From: Pseudomonas viridiflava | Lineage (GTDB): Bacteria > Pseudomonadota > Gammaproteobacteria > Pseudomonadales > Pseudomonadaceae | Direction of reading: 5' to 3' | DNA: 64,000 bases | Assembly (NCBI RefSeq): GCF_900601905.1 | Contig: NZ_UWFA01000416.1 | Span: 496,001 to 560,000, forward strand | Shown: piece after piece, positions 33,407-43,700 of the stretch | Layout of the letters: every line of letters begins with the position of its first letter | Numbering within the stretch: the first letter of the stretch is position 1 | Position numbers and translations under genes: made by a program | The notes under the pieces: generated by a model | Databases searched by the model: none | What the model saw: only the letters and a program-made list of their open reading frames with translations | Told to the model about the DNA's origin: nothing

Positions 33407-35461
33407 TCAGAGGTCCAGAATCAGGGCCTGGACGGTGCCTTGCGTTTGCGCCGGTATCGCGCAGCAGATCAACACGTTGTCAGCCGCTGGCATTTGCGCA
33501 GGCGGGTTCGGATAGTGCACTTCACCGCTGATCAATCGCGTACTGCAAGTCCCGCAAGAACCGCCGCGGCAACTGAATTCCGGTGTCAGCCCGCGGCTCT
33601 CGGCCAACTCCAACAGGCTACCGCCGCCCGGTTTCCAGTGGGCCTCGGTAGCCGATGCGTTGAAGTACACCGGCACCGGCACGCTGGCGGCGGGCGGTTG
33701 TAGCAAGGTCGGCAGTGGCTGGCTTTGCGCACGTTGCAGTGTCGAGGGTCCGAACGCTTCTGCGTGGATACGCGGGTCACTGATGTTCACGCCACGTAGA
33801 CCGTCATACATCGCTTGCAGAAAACCAGCCGGGCCACAAAGGTAGAAATCGTAATCATCCAGCGGCAGTCGGGCCTTGACGTCGGCAAAGCTCAAGCGTC
33901 CCGCCACCTGATAGTCGCGCTCCAGCACTGAATCCGCGCCGGGGCTGCTCAGCGCGCGATGAATATGCAGCAGCCCGGCCGAGCGCTGCTGCAGCGCGGC
34001 AAGCTCCTCCTGAAAGGCCAGCTCCTGCCCTGCACGCGCGCTTTGGAACAAGTGGATAGAACGCTGTCGTTGCTGTTGCAGATTGTGTGCGACCAATTCT
34101 CTGGCCATGGAAATCATCGGCGTAATACCCACGCCGGCCCCCATCAGAACCACCGGCCTGTCGGTCTCGTCGATCAGGGTGAAGCTGCCCAACGGCGGGC
34201 GAACCTCCAGAACATCGCCAACCTGCACGCTGTCGTGAAGGTGACGGGATACCGCGCCCAGGCGTTTGATGCTGATGCGAATGTGCCCATCCGACGGTGC
34301 GCTGGAGATGCTGTAGGTCCTGACCAGGCCGCCCTTGTCGCCCATTGCCACGCGCACGGGCAAATGCTGGCCTGGGGCGAACCTGATGGCAGCGTTGTCG
34401 GGCGCCTGCAGATAAAAGGACCGAATATCGCTGCTTTCCTGCTCGATTCGCACCACTCTCCACTGCTGCCATTGCCCACGCTGTGCGTTCTGACGCAAGC
34501 GCTCGTCGGTCTCTGCCCAAGTGCCAGTGGCGAGGCTGGTGGGGGCATAGTCACGAAACAGCCAGCGGGTTTTCACAGCGCCAGGCCGCACTACCGCTTG
34601 CTCCACCTCGAAGGTCCAGAGTCGCTCGGCACCTTCGAAGGCCTTGATCAAGGGGCTGTCCAGCAACAGTTCGGTACGCCCGGTGAGCTGCAGCATATCG
34701 CCGCTGGCGAAATCGACGAACAGCAAGCCCGCAATCGGGTTGGCCTGCAGGTTGCCCAGGGTGTTGAAGAACAGGTTACCTGCATAGTCAGGGATGGTCA
34801 GCAGGTTACCTTCGACTTTGACAAAACCGGCACGACCGCCACGATGGGAAACATCAACCGAGCGCCCGCCGTCATGATCAACGTAGCTGGCGATAAAAAA
34901 TGTATCGGCCACACCTATCAATGCACGGGTCTGCTCGTTCAAACCGGTGAAATCCTGACGCACCGTGTTGCCCGTGTCGGTTCCAGGCATTTGCGTAAAG
35001 ACACGCTTCTGGATGTATTGGGGGCAGTTGCCGTAAGACTGCTCGACCGCCACCTCAAAGCTTGTGTCCGAGGCGTGCTGAACCACCCCGTTGATGCGGT
35101 TGCGGCGACGGGTATGCAACTCGATGCCCAGCATCCCGATCGCGTGACCGGACTGCAGGCCCGGCGTCGCCGGGTCTTGGGGGTCCAGTGAAGTGGCCAG
35201 CCGCAGGTGCTGCGGGTCGGCGCTGGCGATGAACCCTTGCGGCCCCTCGAGGATCGTGGCCCAGGGTCGGTTATTCGCATCCACCGCGCCAACCACCATG
35301 AACGGCAACTGTTGATAAAACTCGCGATGCTGTTCAGGCATGTAGTCGCGGATCACGCGGTGCCCGATCTCTTCCATACGCTCCGCCACGTGGTAGATCG
35401 CTTGAAGCTGTTTTTCACCAGCATGCCAGGGCGATTTTTCAGGGTGAGGCAGATGATCCAT
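33407..35461 (-). CDS. PNPOx-like domain fused to a ferredoxin reductase and 2Fe-2S ferredoxin domain
   Basis: A 684-residue three-part fusion. Residues 1 to about 320 are a pyridoxamine 5'-phosphate oxidase-like split barrel (two halves). Residues about 333-560 form a ferredoxin-NADP reductase module: FAD motif RTYS at 381-384, NAD(P)-binding GAGVGITP at 441-448 and LCGP at 541-544. The C-terminus is a plant-type 2Fe-2S ferredoxin with Cys631, Cys636, Cys639 and a late Cys at 666 or 667. This gives a self-contained electron path from NAD(P)H to FAD to the cluster. AAGGAG precedes the ATG by 8 bases. It is between a GST and DUF1348 on one strand, 60 bases after the GST. Confidence 0.93.
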   Translation of the reverse strand: MDHLPHPEKSPWHAGEKQLQAIYHVAERMEEIGHRVIRDYMPEQHREFYQQLPFMVVGAVDANNRPWATILEGPQGFIASADPQHLRLATSLDPQDPATPGLQSGHAIGMLGIELHTRRRNRINGVVQHASDTSFEVAVEQSYGNCPQYIQKRVFTQMPGTDTGNTVRQDFTGLNEQTRALIGVADTFFIASYVDHDGGRSVDVSHRGGRAGFVKVEGNLLTIPDYAGNLFFNTLGNLQANPIAGLLFVDFASGDMLQLTGRTELLLDSPLIKAFEGAERLWTFEVEQAVVRPGAVKTRWLFRDYAPTSLATGTWAETDERLRQNAQRGQWQQWRVVRIEQESSDIRSFYLQAPDNAAIRFAPGQHLPVRVAMGDKGGLVRTYSISSAPSDGHIRISIKRLGAVSRHLHDSVQVGDVLEVRPPLGSFTLIDETDRPVVLMGAGVGITPMISMARELVAHNLQQQRQRSIHLFQSARAGQELAFQEELAALQQRSAGLLHIHRALSSPGADSVLERDYQVAGRLSFADVKARLPLDDYDFYLCGPAGFLQAMYDGLRGVNISDPRIHAEAFGPSTLQRAQSQPLPTLLQPPAASVPVPVYFNASATEAHWKPGGGSLLELAESRGLTPEFSCRGGSCGTCSTRLISGEVHYPNPPAQMPAADNVLICCAIPAQTQGTVQALILDL

Positions 35462-35521
35462 GGCTGATGCTCCTTGATCGGGCAGCCTTGAGGCGCGGTT
35501 TTACCTACAGTGCGCAGCTGG

Positions 35522-36148
35522 TCAAGCAGCTTGCAAGCCCACGACGGTGCGCTGCATCGGCACAAAACCGGGGAGCGCCTCGATGCGCTGCAACCAGGCT
35601 CGAACGTTGGGGTAAGCCTGGAGTGAAACGTTGCCTTCGGGAGCGTGGGAGATGTAGCTGTAGTTGGCGACGTCGGCAATGCTGGGCGCAGGCCCGGTCA
35701 GAAACGCGCGGTCCGCCAATTCGGTGTCCATGACCTTGAGCAAGGTGTGGGCGCGACCGATTACTTCATCGGCGTTGAAGGTGGCATCAAACACGGTAAT
35801 CAGCCGAGCCGCAGCGGGCCCGTACGCGACTGGACCCGCCGCCACTGACAACCAGCGCTGAATAGCAGCCTGAGCGAGTGGATCGGTCGACTGCCAGCTG
35901 CCGTCGCCGTACTTCTGGGCCAGATACACCAGGATCGAATTGGAGTCGCTGAGCACAACACCCTGATCGTCGATGACCGGCACTTGCCCAAAGGCATTGA
36001 TCGCCAGAAACGCGGGCTGTTTATGCTCACCGCTGGCAAGGTCGACCTGCACCAACTCTGTGGGAATCCCGAGCAGCGAGAGCATCAACTCGATGCGATG
36101 GCAATGGCCGGACAAGGGGTGACGGTACAGTTTGATGGCGGTGGTCAT
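35522..36148 (-). CDS. Glutathione S-transferase
   Basis: A 208-residue glutathione S-transferase (same length as the one at 22612). It has the N-terminal YRHPLSGHCHRIELMLSLLG, where Ser/Cys take the active-site turn, NAFGQVPVIDDQGVVLSDSN as the glutathione-binding cis-Pro/Ser segment, and the helical domain motif APSIADVANYSY. GGAG lies 8 bases upstream of the ATG at 36148. It begins the run GST, PNPOx-FNR fusion, DUF1348, and is downstream of the two LysR genes, about 150 bases after the nearer one. Confidence 0.93.
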   Translation of the reverse strand: MTTAIKLYRHPLSGHCHRIELMLSLLGIPTELVQVDLASGEHKQPAFLAINAFGQVPVIDDQGVVLSDSNSILVYLAQKYGDGSWQSTDPLAQAAIQRWLSVAAGPVAYGPAAARLITVFDATFNADEVIGRAHTLLKVMDTELADRAFLTGPAPSIADVANYSYISHAPEGNVSLQAYPNVRAWLQRIEALPGFVPMQRTVVGLQAA

Positions 36149-36297
36149 GAGCGTGGCTCCGCAATGGGTGGGGGAAGCAGCGCAGCGTTGAACCGGATCT
36201 GCAGTTGCTACGCTGGTGAGGCCATGTTGCGCCCGTTCAGCGCGGAGCAGAATCACCACGCCAGGCAATCCATCATTCCGCTTTGCAAAATCTCGAC

Positions 36298-37200
36298 TCA
36301 ATTCGCGAACACGGGGTGAGCACGCAGCAACGGGGTCACTAAGTCGACGAAGGAACGCACACGCGCATCGGCATGACGCCCGTTGCGGTAGATCAACTGC
36401 ACCGGCAGGCCCGGCTCTGCGTAGTCCGCCAATACCGGCTCCAGCTTGCCGCTGCGCAGTTCTGCATACACTTCGTAGCTCATGCAGCGCACCAACCCTG
36501 CACCCAGCGTGGCGGCAAGAATGGCCCCGCGCTGAGTGGTGCAGCTCAGCCCCTGCGCGGGCCTGGCAGTACGCGGGGCGGAGCCGCCAGACAAACGCCA
36601 CTGGGCCGCATGCCCGGGCACCGTGGCGGATACTGCGCGATGTGCCTTGAGTTCATCGGGACTAGCAGGTCGCCCGCACCGCGCCAGGTACCCAGGCGAC
36701 GCGCACACCATCGGCCTGACCATGCCCAGCTGGACGGCGAAATCGCCGGAGTCGGGCAAATGCCCCATGACGACTGCCACATCGATCCCCTCCTTGAGCA
36801 GCCTGGGTGCGACTTCACTGGCCTGGACATTCAGCCGTACGTCAGTAAAGGCCTCCAGATAAGCCATTGCGATCGGGGTAAAGACCTGCAAATCAAACAG
36901 CAACGGCAACGCGACCGTGAGTTGCCCTTCGGGACTGGCATGTAGACCTGCTGCCGAGCGCTCGGCCAGCTCGGTTTGCGCCAGGATATACCGGCAGCTT
37001 TGCGCGAACTGTTCGCCCGCCGGGCTCAGGCTTACGCCTCGCGGCCCGCGAATAAGCAGAGTGCTGTGCAACCGGGTTTCCAGTGCCGTGATGGTTCGCC
37101 TGATGGTCGCGCAGGAAAGCTGCAGATGCCGGGCGGCCGCAGCCAGACTGCCCGTGTGCACCACCGCGTCAAAGGCTTGCATTTCGTTGAAACGACTCAC
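36298..37200 (-). CDS. LysR-family regulator (tandem pair, second)
   Basis: A 300-residue LysR regulator with a winged helix at residues about 3-60 (SLAAAARHLQLSCATIRRTI) and a typical effector domain (GLHASPEGQLTVALPLLF, then EGIDVAVVMGHLPDSGDFAV). It begins 4 bases after the stop codon of the preceding LysR gene on the same strand and is upstream of the GST/fusion run. It is likely to regulate that run (inference). Confidence 0.93.
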   Translation of the reverse strand: MSRFNEMQAFDAVVHTGSLAAAARHLQLSCATIRRTITALETRLHSTLLIRGPRGVSLSPAGEQFAQSCRYILAQTELAERSAAGLHASPEGQLTVALPLLFDLQVFTPIAMAYLEAFTDVRLNVQASEVAPRLLKEGIDVAVVMGHLPDSGDFAVQLGMVRPMVCASPGYLARCGRPASPDELKAHRAVSATVPGHAAQWRLSGGSAPRTARPAQGLSCTTQRGAILAATLGAGLVRCMSYEVYAELRSGKLEPVLADYAEPGLPVQLIYRNGRHADARVRSFVDLVTPLLRAHPVFAN

Positions 37201-37203
37201 GCC

Positions 37204-38118
37204 CTAGTCCGTCGCTACGGCTTGCAGAGCTGCATCAACCGAAAGCCGAGCCGCGCAGTGATCCACAAAGGTGCGCACCTTGGCCAATACTCGCCGGTCA
37301 CCCTGATAGAGAACGTGCACCGGCAACGCCGGGGTTTGAAAAGCCTCGAGCACGATCTCAAGTTCGCCCTTCTCCACCCAGTGCGCGACCTGATAGGACA
37401 GCACTCGCGTCAGCCCCCACCCCAGCCGCGCCGCATTGATAGCGGCCTGATTGGAGCTGACCGTCAAACGCGGTTCAGGGTGCAGGGTGATGGCGTTTTC
37501 GCCCTCCCTGAAATGCCAATCGGTGAGCAAGTTACTGGTAGACGACATCACCACCGGCAGTGCAAGCACGTCCTGAGGCGCTGCCGGCCTGCCCACACGA
37601 TCAAGGAACGCTGGCGCGGCGCACACCACCGGGCAGATATGGCCCACAAGGACGGCGTGCAAAGGGGTGTCCTGCAGCGGCCCGATGCGGATCGCCACAT
37701 CAACGCCCTCTTCCGCCATGTTCACCAGCCGGTCCACCAGCAACGCGTTGATGGTGACCTGCGAATATTCCTCCAGATAGTCGGTGATCAGCGGAATCAG
37801 GTACAGCTCACCGAACATTACGGGAGCCGTCACGGTCAGGTTGCCACGGGCACGAATGCTGCTACCGGCGGCCAACTCTTCGGCTTCTTCCAGATCCAGC
37901 AGAATACGCTTGCAGTCCTCCACATATCGCCGTCCTGCATCGGTCAGACGCAACAATCGCGAGCTGCGCGCCAATAGCAAGGTCCCGAGGCGGCTCTCCA
38001 GGCCTGCGATGACCCGGGTTACACTCGGTGGCGACATGCCGACCAACCTCGCACCGCCCGCAAAGCTTTGCGCGTCAACGACCGCCAGCAACACTTTCAT
38101 TTCCTGAAACCTGTCCAC
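37204..38118 (-). CDS. LysR-family regulator (tandem pair, first)
   Basis: A 304-residue LysR regulator. Residues about 3-60 make the winged helix (SFAGGARLVGMSPPSVTRVI), followed by the linker helix and effector domain. I start at the GTG at 38118, giving the usual MDRFQEMKVLLAVVDAQSF beginning of this LysR group. A longer frame to 38205 adds residues that do not look like the family. It is divergent from the ABC exporter at 38307 and only 3 bases from the next LysR gene. Which of the two neighbours it controls is uncertain. Confidence 0.9.
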   Translation of the reverse strand: MDRFQEMKVLLAVVDAQSFAGGARLVGMSPPSVTRVIAGLESRLGTLLLARSSRLLRLTDAGRRYVEDCKRILLDLEEAEELAAGSSIRARGNLTVTAPVMFGELYLIPLITDYLEEYSQVTINALLVDRLVNMAEEGVDVAIRIGPLQDTPLHAVLVGHICPVVCAAPAFLDRVGRPAAPQDVLALPVVMSSTSNLLTDWHFREGENAITLHPEPRLTVSSNQAAINAARLGWGLTRVLSYQVAHWVEKGELEIVLEAFQTPALPVHVLYQGDRRVLAKVRTFVDHCAARLSVDAALQAVATD

Positions 38119-38306
38119 CGTCACCGCCGCTGCAAAGAGTGAGTTGAGTCGCCATGAGCGTAACGATAGTAAGTAGCTCAGAAATGAAATCAAGCATTCG
38201 ATCATCCCGTTCAGGAAGTAAACCAGCCCGGCAAGCGAGCACTTAAACCACTCAAAGCGGGCTTTAAATGCCAGAATCTGCTCACTTGTCTGTTTTGGAG
38301 ATCACC

Positions 38307-40160
38307 ATGCTTGGCGCGTTTGAACGATGGCTCGACCCCTTCCCACCGGACGAAGTCCCGCCACCGCCTGACGGTCTGGCGCGGTTTCTCTGGGCCTGCA
38401 CGCGAGGCGCACGTGGTTATATCCTCGTGCTGGCGCTGCTCAGCGCCGGCGTATCCATTTACGAAGCCTGGCTGTTTTCCTTTCTCGGTCAGGTCGTCGA
38501 TTTACTGTCGACCTGGCAGGCAGGCGGCGACACGTCCGGCCAGGAAAGTCGCGTGCTGTGGGGCGTCGGCATCCTGCTGGTGACCAGCATCGCACTGGTG
38601 GCGTTGCGCACCATGGTCCAGCATCAAGTCCTGGCCATTAACCTGCCATTGCGATTGCGCTGGGATTTCCACCGGTTGATGCTGCGGCAAAGCCTGTCGT
38701 TTTTCTCCGATGAGTTCTCCGGACGGGTCACCACCAAGGTGATGCAGACCGCCCTGTCGGTCCGCGAGGTGCTGTTCACCATCATTGAAATCGCTCCGGG
38801 GATCGGGGTGTATTTCATCGCGATCATTGCCCTGGCCGGCGGCTTTGACCTGCGGCTGATGCTGCCCTTCCTGGCCTGGGTCACGCTGTTCGGTCTGGCC
38901 ATGCTGTACTTCGTGCCGCGTCTGGGCAAAGTCGGGCAGGAGCAGGCCAACGCCCGCTCGTCAATGACCGGGCGCATCTCCGACGCCTACACCAACATCA
39001 CCACGGTCAAGCTGTTCTCTCATTCCAGACGTGAAGCGCATTTTGCCCGCGCGGCCATGGAAGACTTCAAGATCACCGGCTTTCGCCAGATGCGTCTGGT
39101 CAGCCAGTTCGAGATCGTCAATCAGGCCCTGGTGGTCGCACTGATCATGGGTGCAGGCGGCTATGCCCTGTGGCTGTGGCACCAGGGCCAGGTCGGCACG
39201 GGCGCGGTGGCGGCGATCACGGCCATGGCGCTGCGCATCAACGGCATGTCGCACTGGATCATGTGGCAGATGACCTCGCTGTTCGAGAACATCGGCACGG
39301 TTCAGGACGGCATGGCCACCTTGACCCGTGGCCCCAAAGTGCAGGATGTACCCGACGCAGGCGCGCTGGTGACGACGGGCGGCGAAGTGACCTTCGACAA
39401 CGTCAGCTTCAACTACAACGGCGAGCGCCAGGTGCTCGACAGCCTGAGCCTGAGCATTCGACCCGGCGAAAAAATCGGCCTGGTAGGCCGTTCCGGTGCC
39501 GGCAAATCCACCCTGATCAACCTGCTGTTGCGCTTCTATGACGTGGACAAGGGCGAGATCCGCATTGATGGGCAGAACATCGCCCACATCACCCAGGACA
39601 GTCTGCGCAGCGCCATCGGCATGGTCACTCAGGACACGTCGCTGCTGCACCGTTCCATTCGTGACAACATCGCTTATGGCCGTCCCGATGCCACCGACGA
39701 GCAGGTACGCAGCGCGGCGGCCAGCGCTCAGGCAGACGGGTTCATCAGCCAGTTGAGCGACAAGCAGGGCCACTCTGGCTACGACACGCTCGTCGGCGAG
39801 CGCGGCATCAAGCTTTCCGGGGGGCAGCGGCAACGCGTCGCGATTGCCCGGGTGATGCTCAAGAATGCGCCGATTCTGCTGCTCGACGAGGCCACCAGTG
39901 CGCTGGACTCGGAAGTCGAAGTCGCGATCCAGGAAAGCCTTGATGAAATGATGAAGGGCAAGACCGTGATCGCCATCGCCCACCGGCTGTCGACGATTGC
40001 CGCCATGGACAGGCTGATCGTGATGGACGACGGCCGCATCATCGAGCAAGGCAGCCACGCCGAGTTGCTGGCGAAAAACGGCACCTATGCGCGGCTTTGG
40101 CAGCACCAGAGCGGCGGTTTTCTGGGTGAGGATCAGGGCGTCGCTGAAGCCGTGGAGTAG
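38307..40160 (+). CDS. ABC exporter, fused membrane and ATPase half-transporter (MsbA-like)
   Basis: A 617-residue type IV ABC half-transporter. Six membrane segments occupy about residues 30-330, followed by the nucleotide-binding domain: Walker A GRSGAGKS at 394-401, signature LSGGQ at 503-507, Walker B LLLDEA at 524-529 and switch His559. It would dimerise to export lipid, peptide or drug-like substrates. GGAG lies 6 bases before the ATG at 38307; upstream codons to 38268 are dispensable. It is a lone gene beside the LysR pair. Confidence 0.94.
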   Translation: MLGAFERWLDPFPPDEVPPPPDGLARFLWACTRGARGYILVLALLSAGVSIYEAWLFSFLGQVVDLLSTWQAGGDTSGQESRVLWGVGILLVTSIALVALRTMVQHQVLAINLPLRLRWDFHRLMLRQSLSFFSDEFSGRVTTKVMQTALSVREVLFTIIEIAPGIGVYFIAIIALAGGFDLRLMLPFLAWVTLFGLAMLYFVPRLGKVGQEQANARSSMTGRISDAYTNITTVKLFSHSRREAHFARAAMEDFKITGFRQMRLVSQFEIVNQALVVALIMGAGGYALWLWHQGQVGTGAVAAITAMALRINGMSHWIMWQMTSLFENIGTVQDGMATLTRGPKVQDVPDAGALVTTGGEVTFDNVSFNYNGERQVLDSLSLSIRPGEKIGLVGRSGAGKSTLINLLLRFYDVDKGEIRIDGQNIAHITQDSLRSAIGMVTQDTSLLHRSIRDNIAYGRPDATDEQVRSAAASAQADGFISQLSDKQGHSGYDTLVGERGIKLSGGQRQRVAIARVMLKNAPILLLDEATSALDSEVEVAIQESLDEMMKGKTVIAIAHRLSTIAAMDRLIVMDDGRIIEQGSHAELLAKNGTYARLWQHQSGGFLGEDQGVAEAVE

Positions 40161-40196
40161 CACTCGGGCTGCGAGTCTGCACCTGCCACTTCAAGA

Positions 40197-40224
40197 CCCT
40201 GGCGCGCTTGGCAAGGCGCCAGGG
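40197..40224. terminator. Strong inverted repeat after the ABC exporter
   Basis: CCCTGGCGC and GCGCCAGGG pair over nine bases around a 10-base loop, 37 bases past the exporter stop. No clear T-run follows on either strand, so it may act as a weak terminator or transcript stabiliser. Confidence 0.45.
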
Positions 40225-40376
40225 AACTCGATGTCTGAAAGCCTGCACGTGACCGGCATCGTGCTGCCCACTGCCGCTCAGGCTGGCACGCACCGGGCCT
40301 GCTGCTCATCGTCCCCTTTAGCGAGCGTCTCAACCGCAACTGGCCGGGCGCGCGCGATACAGCTGCCTTGACGCGG

Positions 40377-40592
40377 TCATTGCTCAGGCGCAGGGGTCAG
40401 CTCTGTTAGAGGCCAATCGGGGCCGACACCCGACCGGCCACAGTCGACGCACACGTACCGATCTGTATCGAGACCCAGGTAATAACCCTTGCGCACCAAC
40501 AGGTGCGGGCAGCTCTGCGGGTGCGTGCGCCTTTCGGTATGGGTGCGGGTAGTCCTGCGTCGCGTTGACCGTGGCATGCGTTGATGCCCCAT
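40377..40592 (-). CDS. Small possible zinc-binding protein (71 residues)
   Basis: A 71-residue frame with an Arg/Thr-rich N-terminal 25 residues and a C-terminal part with CPHLLVRKGYYLGLDTDRY and then CVDCGRSG. The Cys/His pair plus Cys-x2-Cys spacing would suit a small zinc ribbon. No family is recognised and the basic N-terminus could be non-coding, with translation starting later. It sits alone between the exporter and the RND operon. Confidence 0.45.
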   Translation of the reverse strand: MGHQRMPRSTRRRTTRTHTERRTHPQSCPHLLVRKGYYLGLDTDRYVCVDCGRSGVGPDWPLTELTPAPEQ

Positions 40593-40786
40593 CGTCTGCT
40601 CATGACGAGTTGTACGGTGTCACTGCAGAAACTCCCTACACCATTGCCTCATTGCCGAGGTGAACTGCCTTACTCACATTGACTGTGAAGACATACGTTC
40701 ACATTGGTTCAACTGGGTTCAATCCGCTCGTCCGGAAGCTGCCGGGGTTGAGCGAGTAACCGCTGCCGCTTGTCACTTGCGTCATG

Positions 40787-43700
40787 CTAAAGCGCCTTTG
40801 CTGGAGCGTGAGTCTCATTGACAGGGCGAATCTTGAACCAGATGGAGTACATGGCTGGGAGGAATACCAGAGTGATGACGGTTCCTGCCAGGGTTCCTCC
40901 GATCAGGGTGTACGCCAGGGTGCCCCAGAATACCGAATGCGTCAGCGGGATAAACGCCAGAATGGCCGCCAGCGCAGTGAGCAACACCGGTCGCACTCGC
41001 TGAACAGTTGCCTCGACGACAGCGTGAAAAGGATCCAGCCCCTGCTTATGGTTGTCGTCGATCTGGCCGATGAGGATCAAGGTGTTGCGCATCAGAATGC
41101 CGGACAACGCAATCAGCCCTACCAGCGCATTAATGCCGAACGGCTGATTGAACAAGAGCAAGGTGGGTACCACGCCCACCAGCCCCAGCGGCGCGGTGAG
41201 AAAGACCATGACCATGGCCGACATCGACCTGACCTGAATAATGATGATCAGCAAAGTGACGGCGATCATGATCGGGAACAGCGGCAACAAGGCCGTAGTG
41301 GCCTTGGCCGACTCCTCGATCGACCCGGCCTGGTCGATGCGATAGCCGTCCGGGAGGCTGGAAATAATCGGCTGCAGTGCGCTCGTCATCTGTGCGGACA
41401 CATCCGGTGGCTGCAGGCCTTCGGCAATATCGCCACGCACCGTGATGGTCGGCATACGGTCCCGGCGCCGCAGAACAGGGTCTTCCATACGCACACTGAC
41501 CTCGCCTATCTGCGACAACGGGATGCGCTGACCGGCTTGACCTGCGAGGGTCAGCCCCTGGATTCTCGCGGGATCAAGCCGGATATCTCCGGCCGCCCGC
41601 CCGATCAGCTGCACCGATCGGATATCCTCGCGAACAGCCGTTATCGGGACACCGGAAAGCAAAAACTGCAATTGCTGGGCGACCGCGCTGGAGGTGAGCC
41701 CGACAGCCTGTAAACGGTCCTGATTCAGGGAAAAGTGCAGTGTCGGCACCGGTGGCCCCCGGTCAGTATTGACTGTGCGCATCATCGGGCTCTGCTGCAT
41801 GACGTTTTCCACCTGAGCGGCGATCTCACGCAATTTTTCAGGCTCCGGTCCTGTCACCCTGTAGGCCACAGGAAAGGGTGAATACGGGCCGAAGACTAGC
41901 TGTGTGACGCGCACCCGTGCTTGCGGTGCAAGCCCTTGCGCAATCGCTTCGCGAATACTCGACTTGAGCGCTTCCCGCGCCTCCTGGCTGTCGGTCAGAA
42001 CGACGATTTTGGCGAACGATGGATCGGGCAACTCGGGAGCCATTGCCAGATAAAAGCGCGGCGGGCCTTGCCCTATATACGAGGTCACGATTTGCGCGGC
42101 CTTCTGTTTTTGCAACCAGGCTTCGAGCCTGGCGGTGGTGGCGCTGGTTTGTTCGATGGAGGTGCCGTACGGCATCTGTATTTCAATCAAGACTTCGGGA
42201 CGATCAGAGGTCGGGAAGAACTGCTTCTTGACCAGGCCCATGCCGAGAACAGCCACCACAAATATCAGAATGACCGCCCCCGCCACCTGCCATTTTCGGC
42301 CGACGACCGAGGAAAGAAGCCGACGAAAAGCGTTGTAATACCGCGTGTCGTAGATGGCGGCGTGCCCCCCTTGCACCGGTTTGATATCGGGCAACATCTT
42401 CACCCCCAGATAGGGCGTGAAGACCACCGCAACCAGCCAGGAGGCGATCAGCGCAATCCCGACAATCCAGAACATATTGCTGGTGTACTCGCCAGCCGTC
42501 GATTGCGCGAAACCGTTGGGCATGAAGCCAACCGCCGTCACCAGGGTGCCGGCCAGCATGGGCGCTGCGGTATGGCTCCAGGCATAGGCTGAAGCCTTGA
42601 TACGGTCGTAGCCCTCTTCCATTTTCACTACCATCATTTCGATAGCGATAATCGCGTCATCAACCAACAGGCCCAACGCCAGAATCAGCGAGCCGAGGGT
42701 GATGCGGTCAAAGTTCATGCCCGTGGCCTGCATGACCACGAAGACAACGGCCAGGGTCAACGGCACCGCCGCCGCGACCACCACGCCCACCCGCCAGCCC
42801 ATGCTGAGAAAGCACACCAGCATCACCACCAGCAGCGCGACAAAGAACTTGATCATGAACTCGTCAACCGCAGCGCTGATGTTCACCGATTGGTCGGTCA
42901 CTTTTGACAGCGTCATGCCCAGCGGCATGCTCTGGTTTATTTTTAAAGTCTCGGCATCCAGCGCTTTGCCGAGGTCCAGCCCGTTCCAGCCATCGCGCAT
43001 CACAACGCCCAGCAACAAGGCGGGCTCACCCTGATTGCGCACAACAAAGGTCGCAGGGTCTTCATACCCGCGCTCAACGGTCGCCACGTCGGAAAGCTTC
43101 AGGGTTTTACCCTGCAGCACGATCGGCGTGTCACGAATTTTTTCCAGCGTGTCCAGGGCGCCATCCAGACGCAGGAAGACCTGCGGCCCACTGGTGTCAA
43201 TCGAGCCTGCCGGGGTCAGGACGTTCTGATTGTTGAGCGCCGAAAAAATATCCTGGGGCGCGATGCCCAGTGTTGCCAGCCGCTCATGGGAGAACGAGAC
43301 GAAGATACGCTCGGATTGCTCACCGATGATGTTGATCTTCTTCACACCCGGCACATGCAGCAAGCGCTGGCGCAGCGATTCGGCATCGCGCACCAGTAAC
43401 CGTTGCGGCTCACCTTTGGCCTTCAGCGCGTAGAGCGCGAAGGTGACGTCGGAAAACTCATCGTTGACCAGCGGCCCAATGACGCCGGCGGGCAGGGTTT
43501 TAGCAGCATCATTGAGTTTTTTACGGGCCTGGTAGAACTCCTCCTGCACCTGACCAGGCGGGGTTTTATCCAGCAGCGAGACCATGGTGAAGGCCAGACC
43601 CGGACGGGTGTAAGTCTCACTCCGGTCGTACCACTTCAATTCCTGCAGACGCTTTTCAAGCGGCTCGGCCACCTGCTCCTGCATCTCTAGTGCGGTTGCA

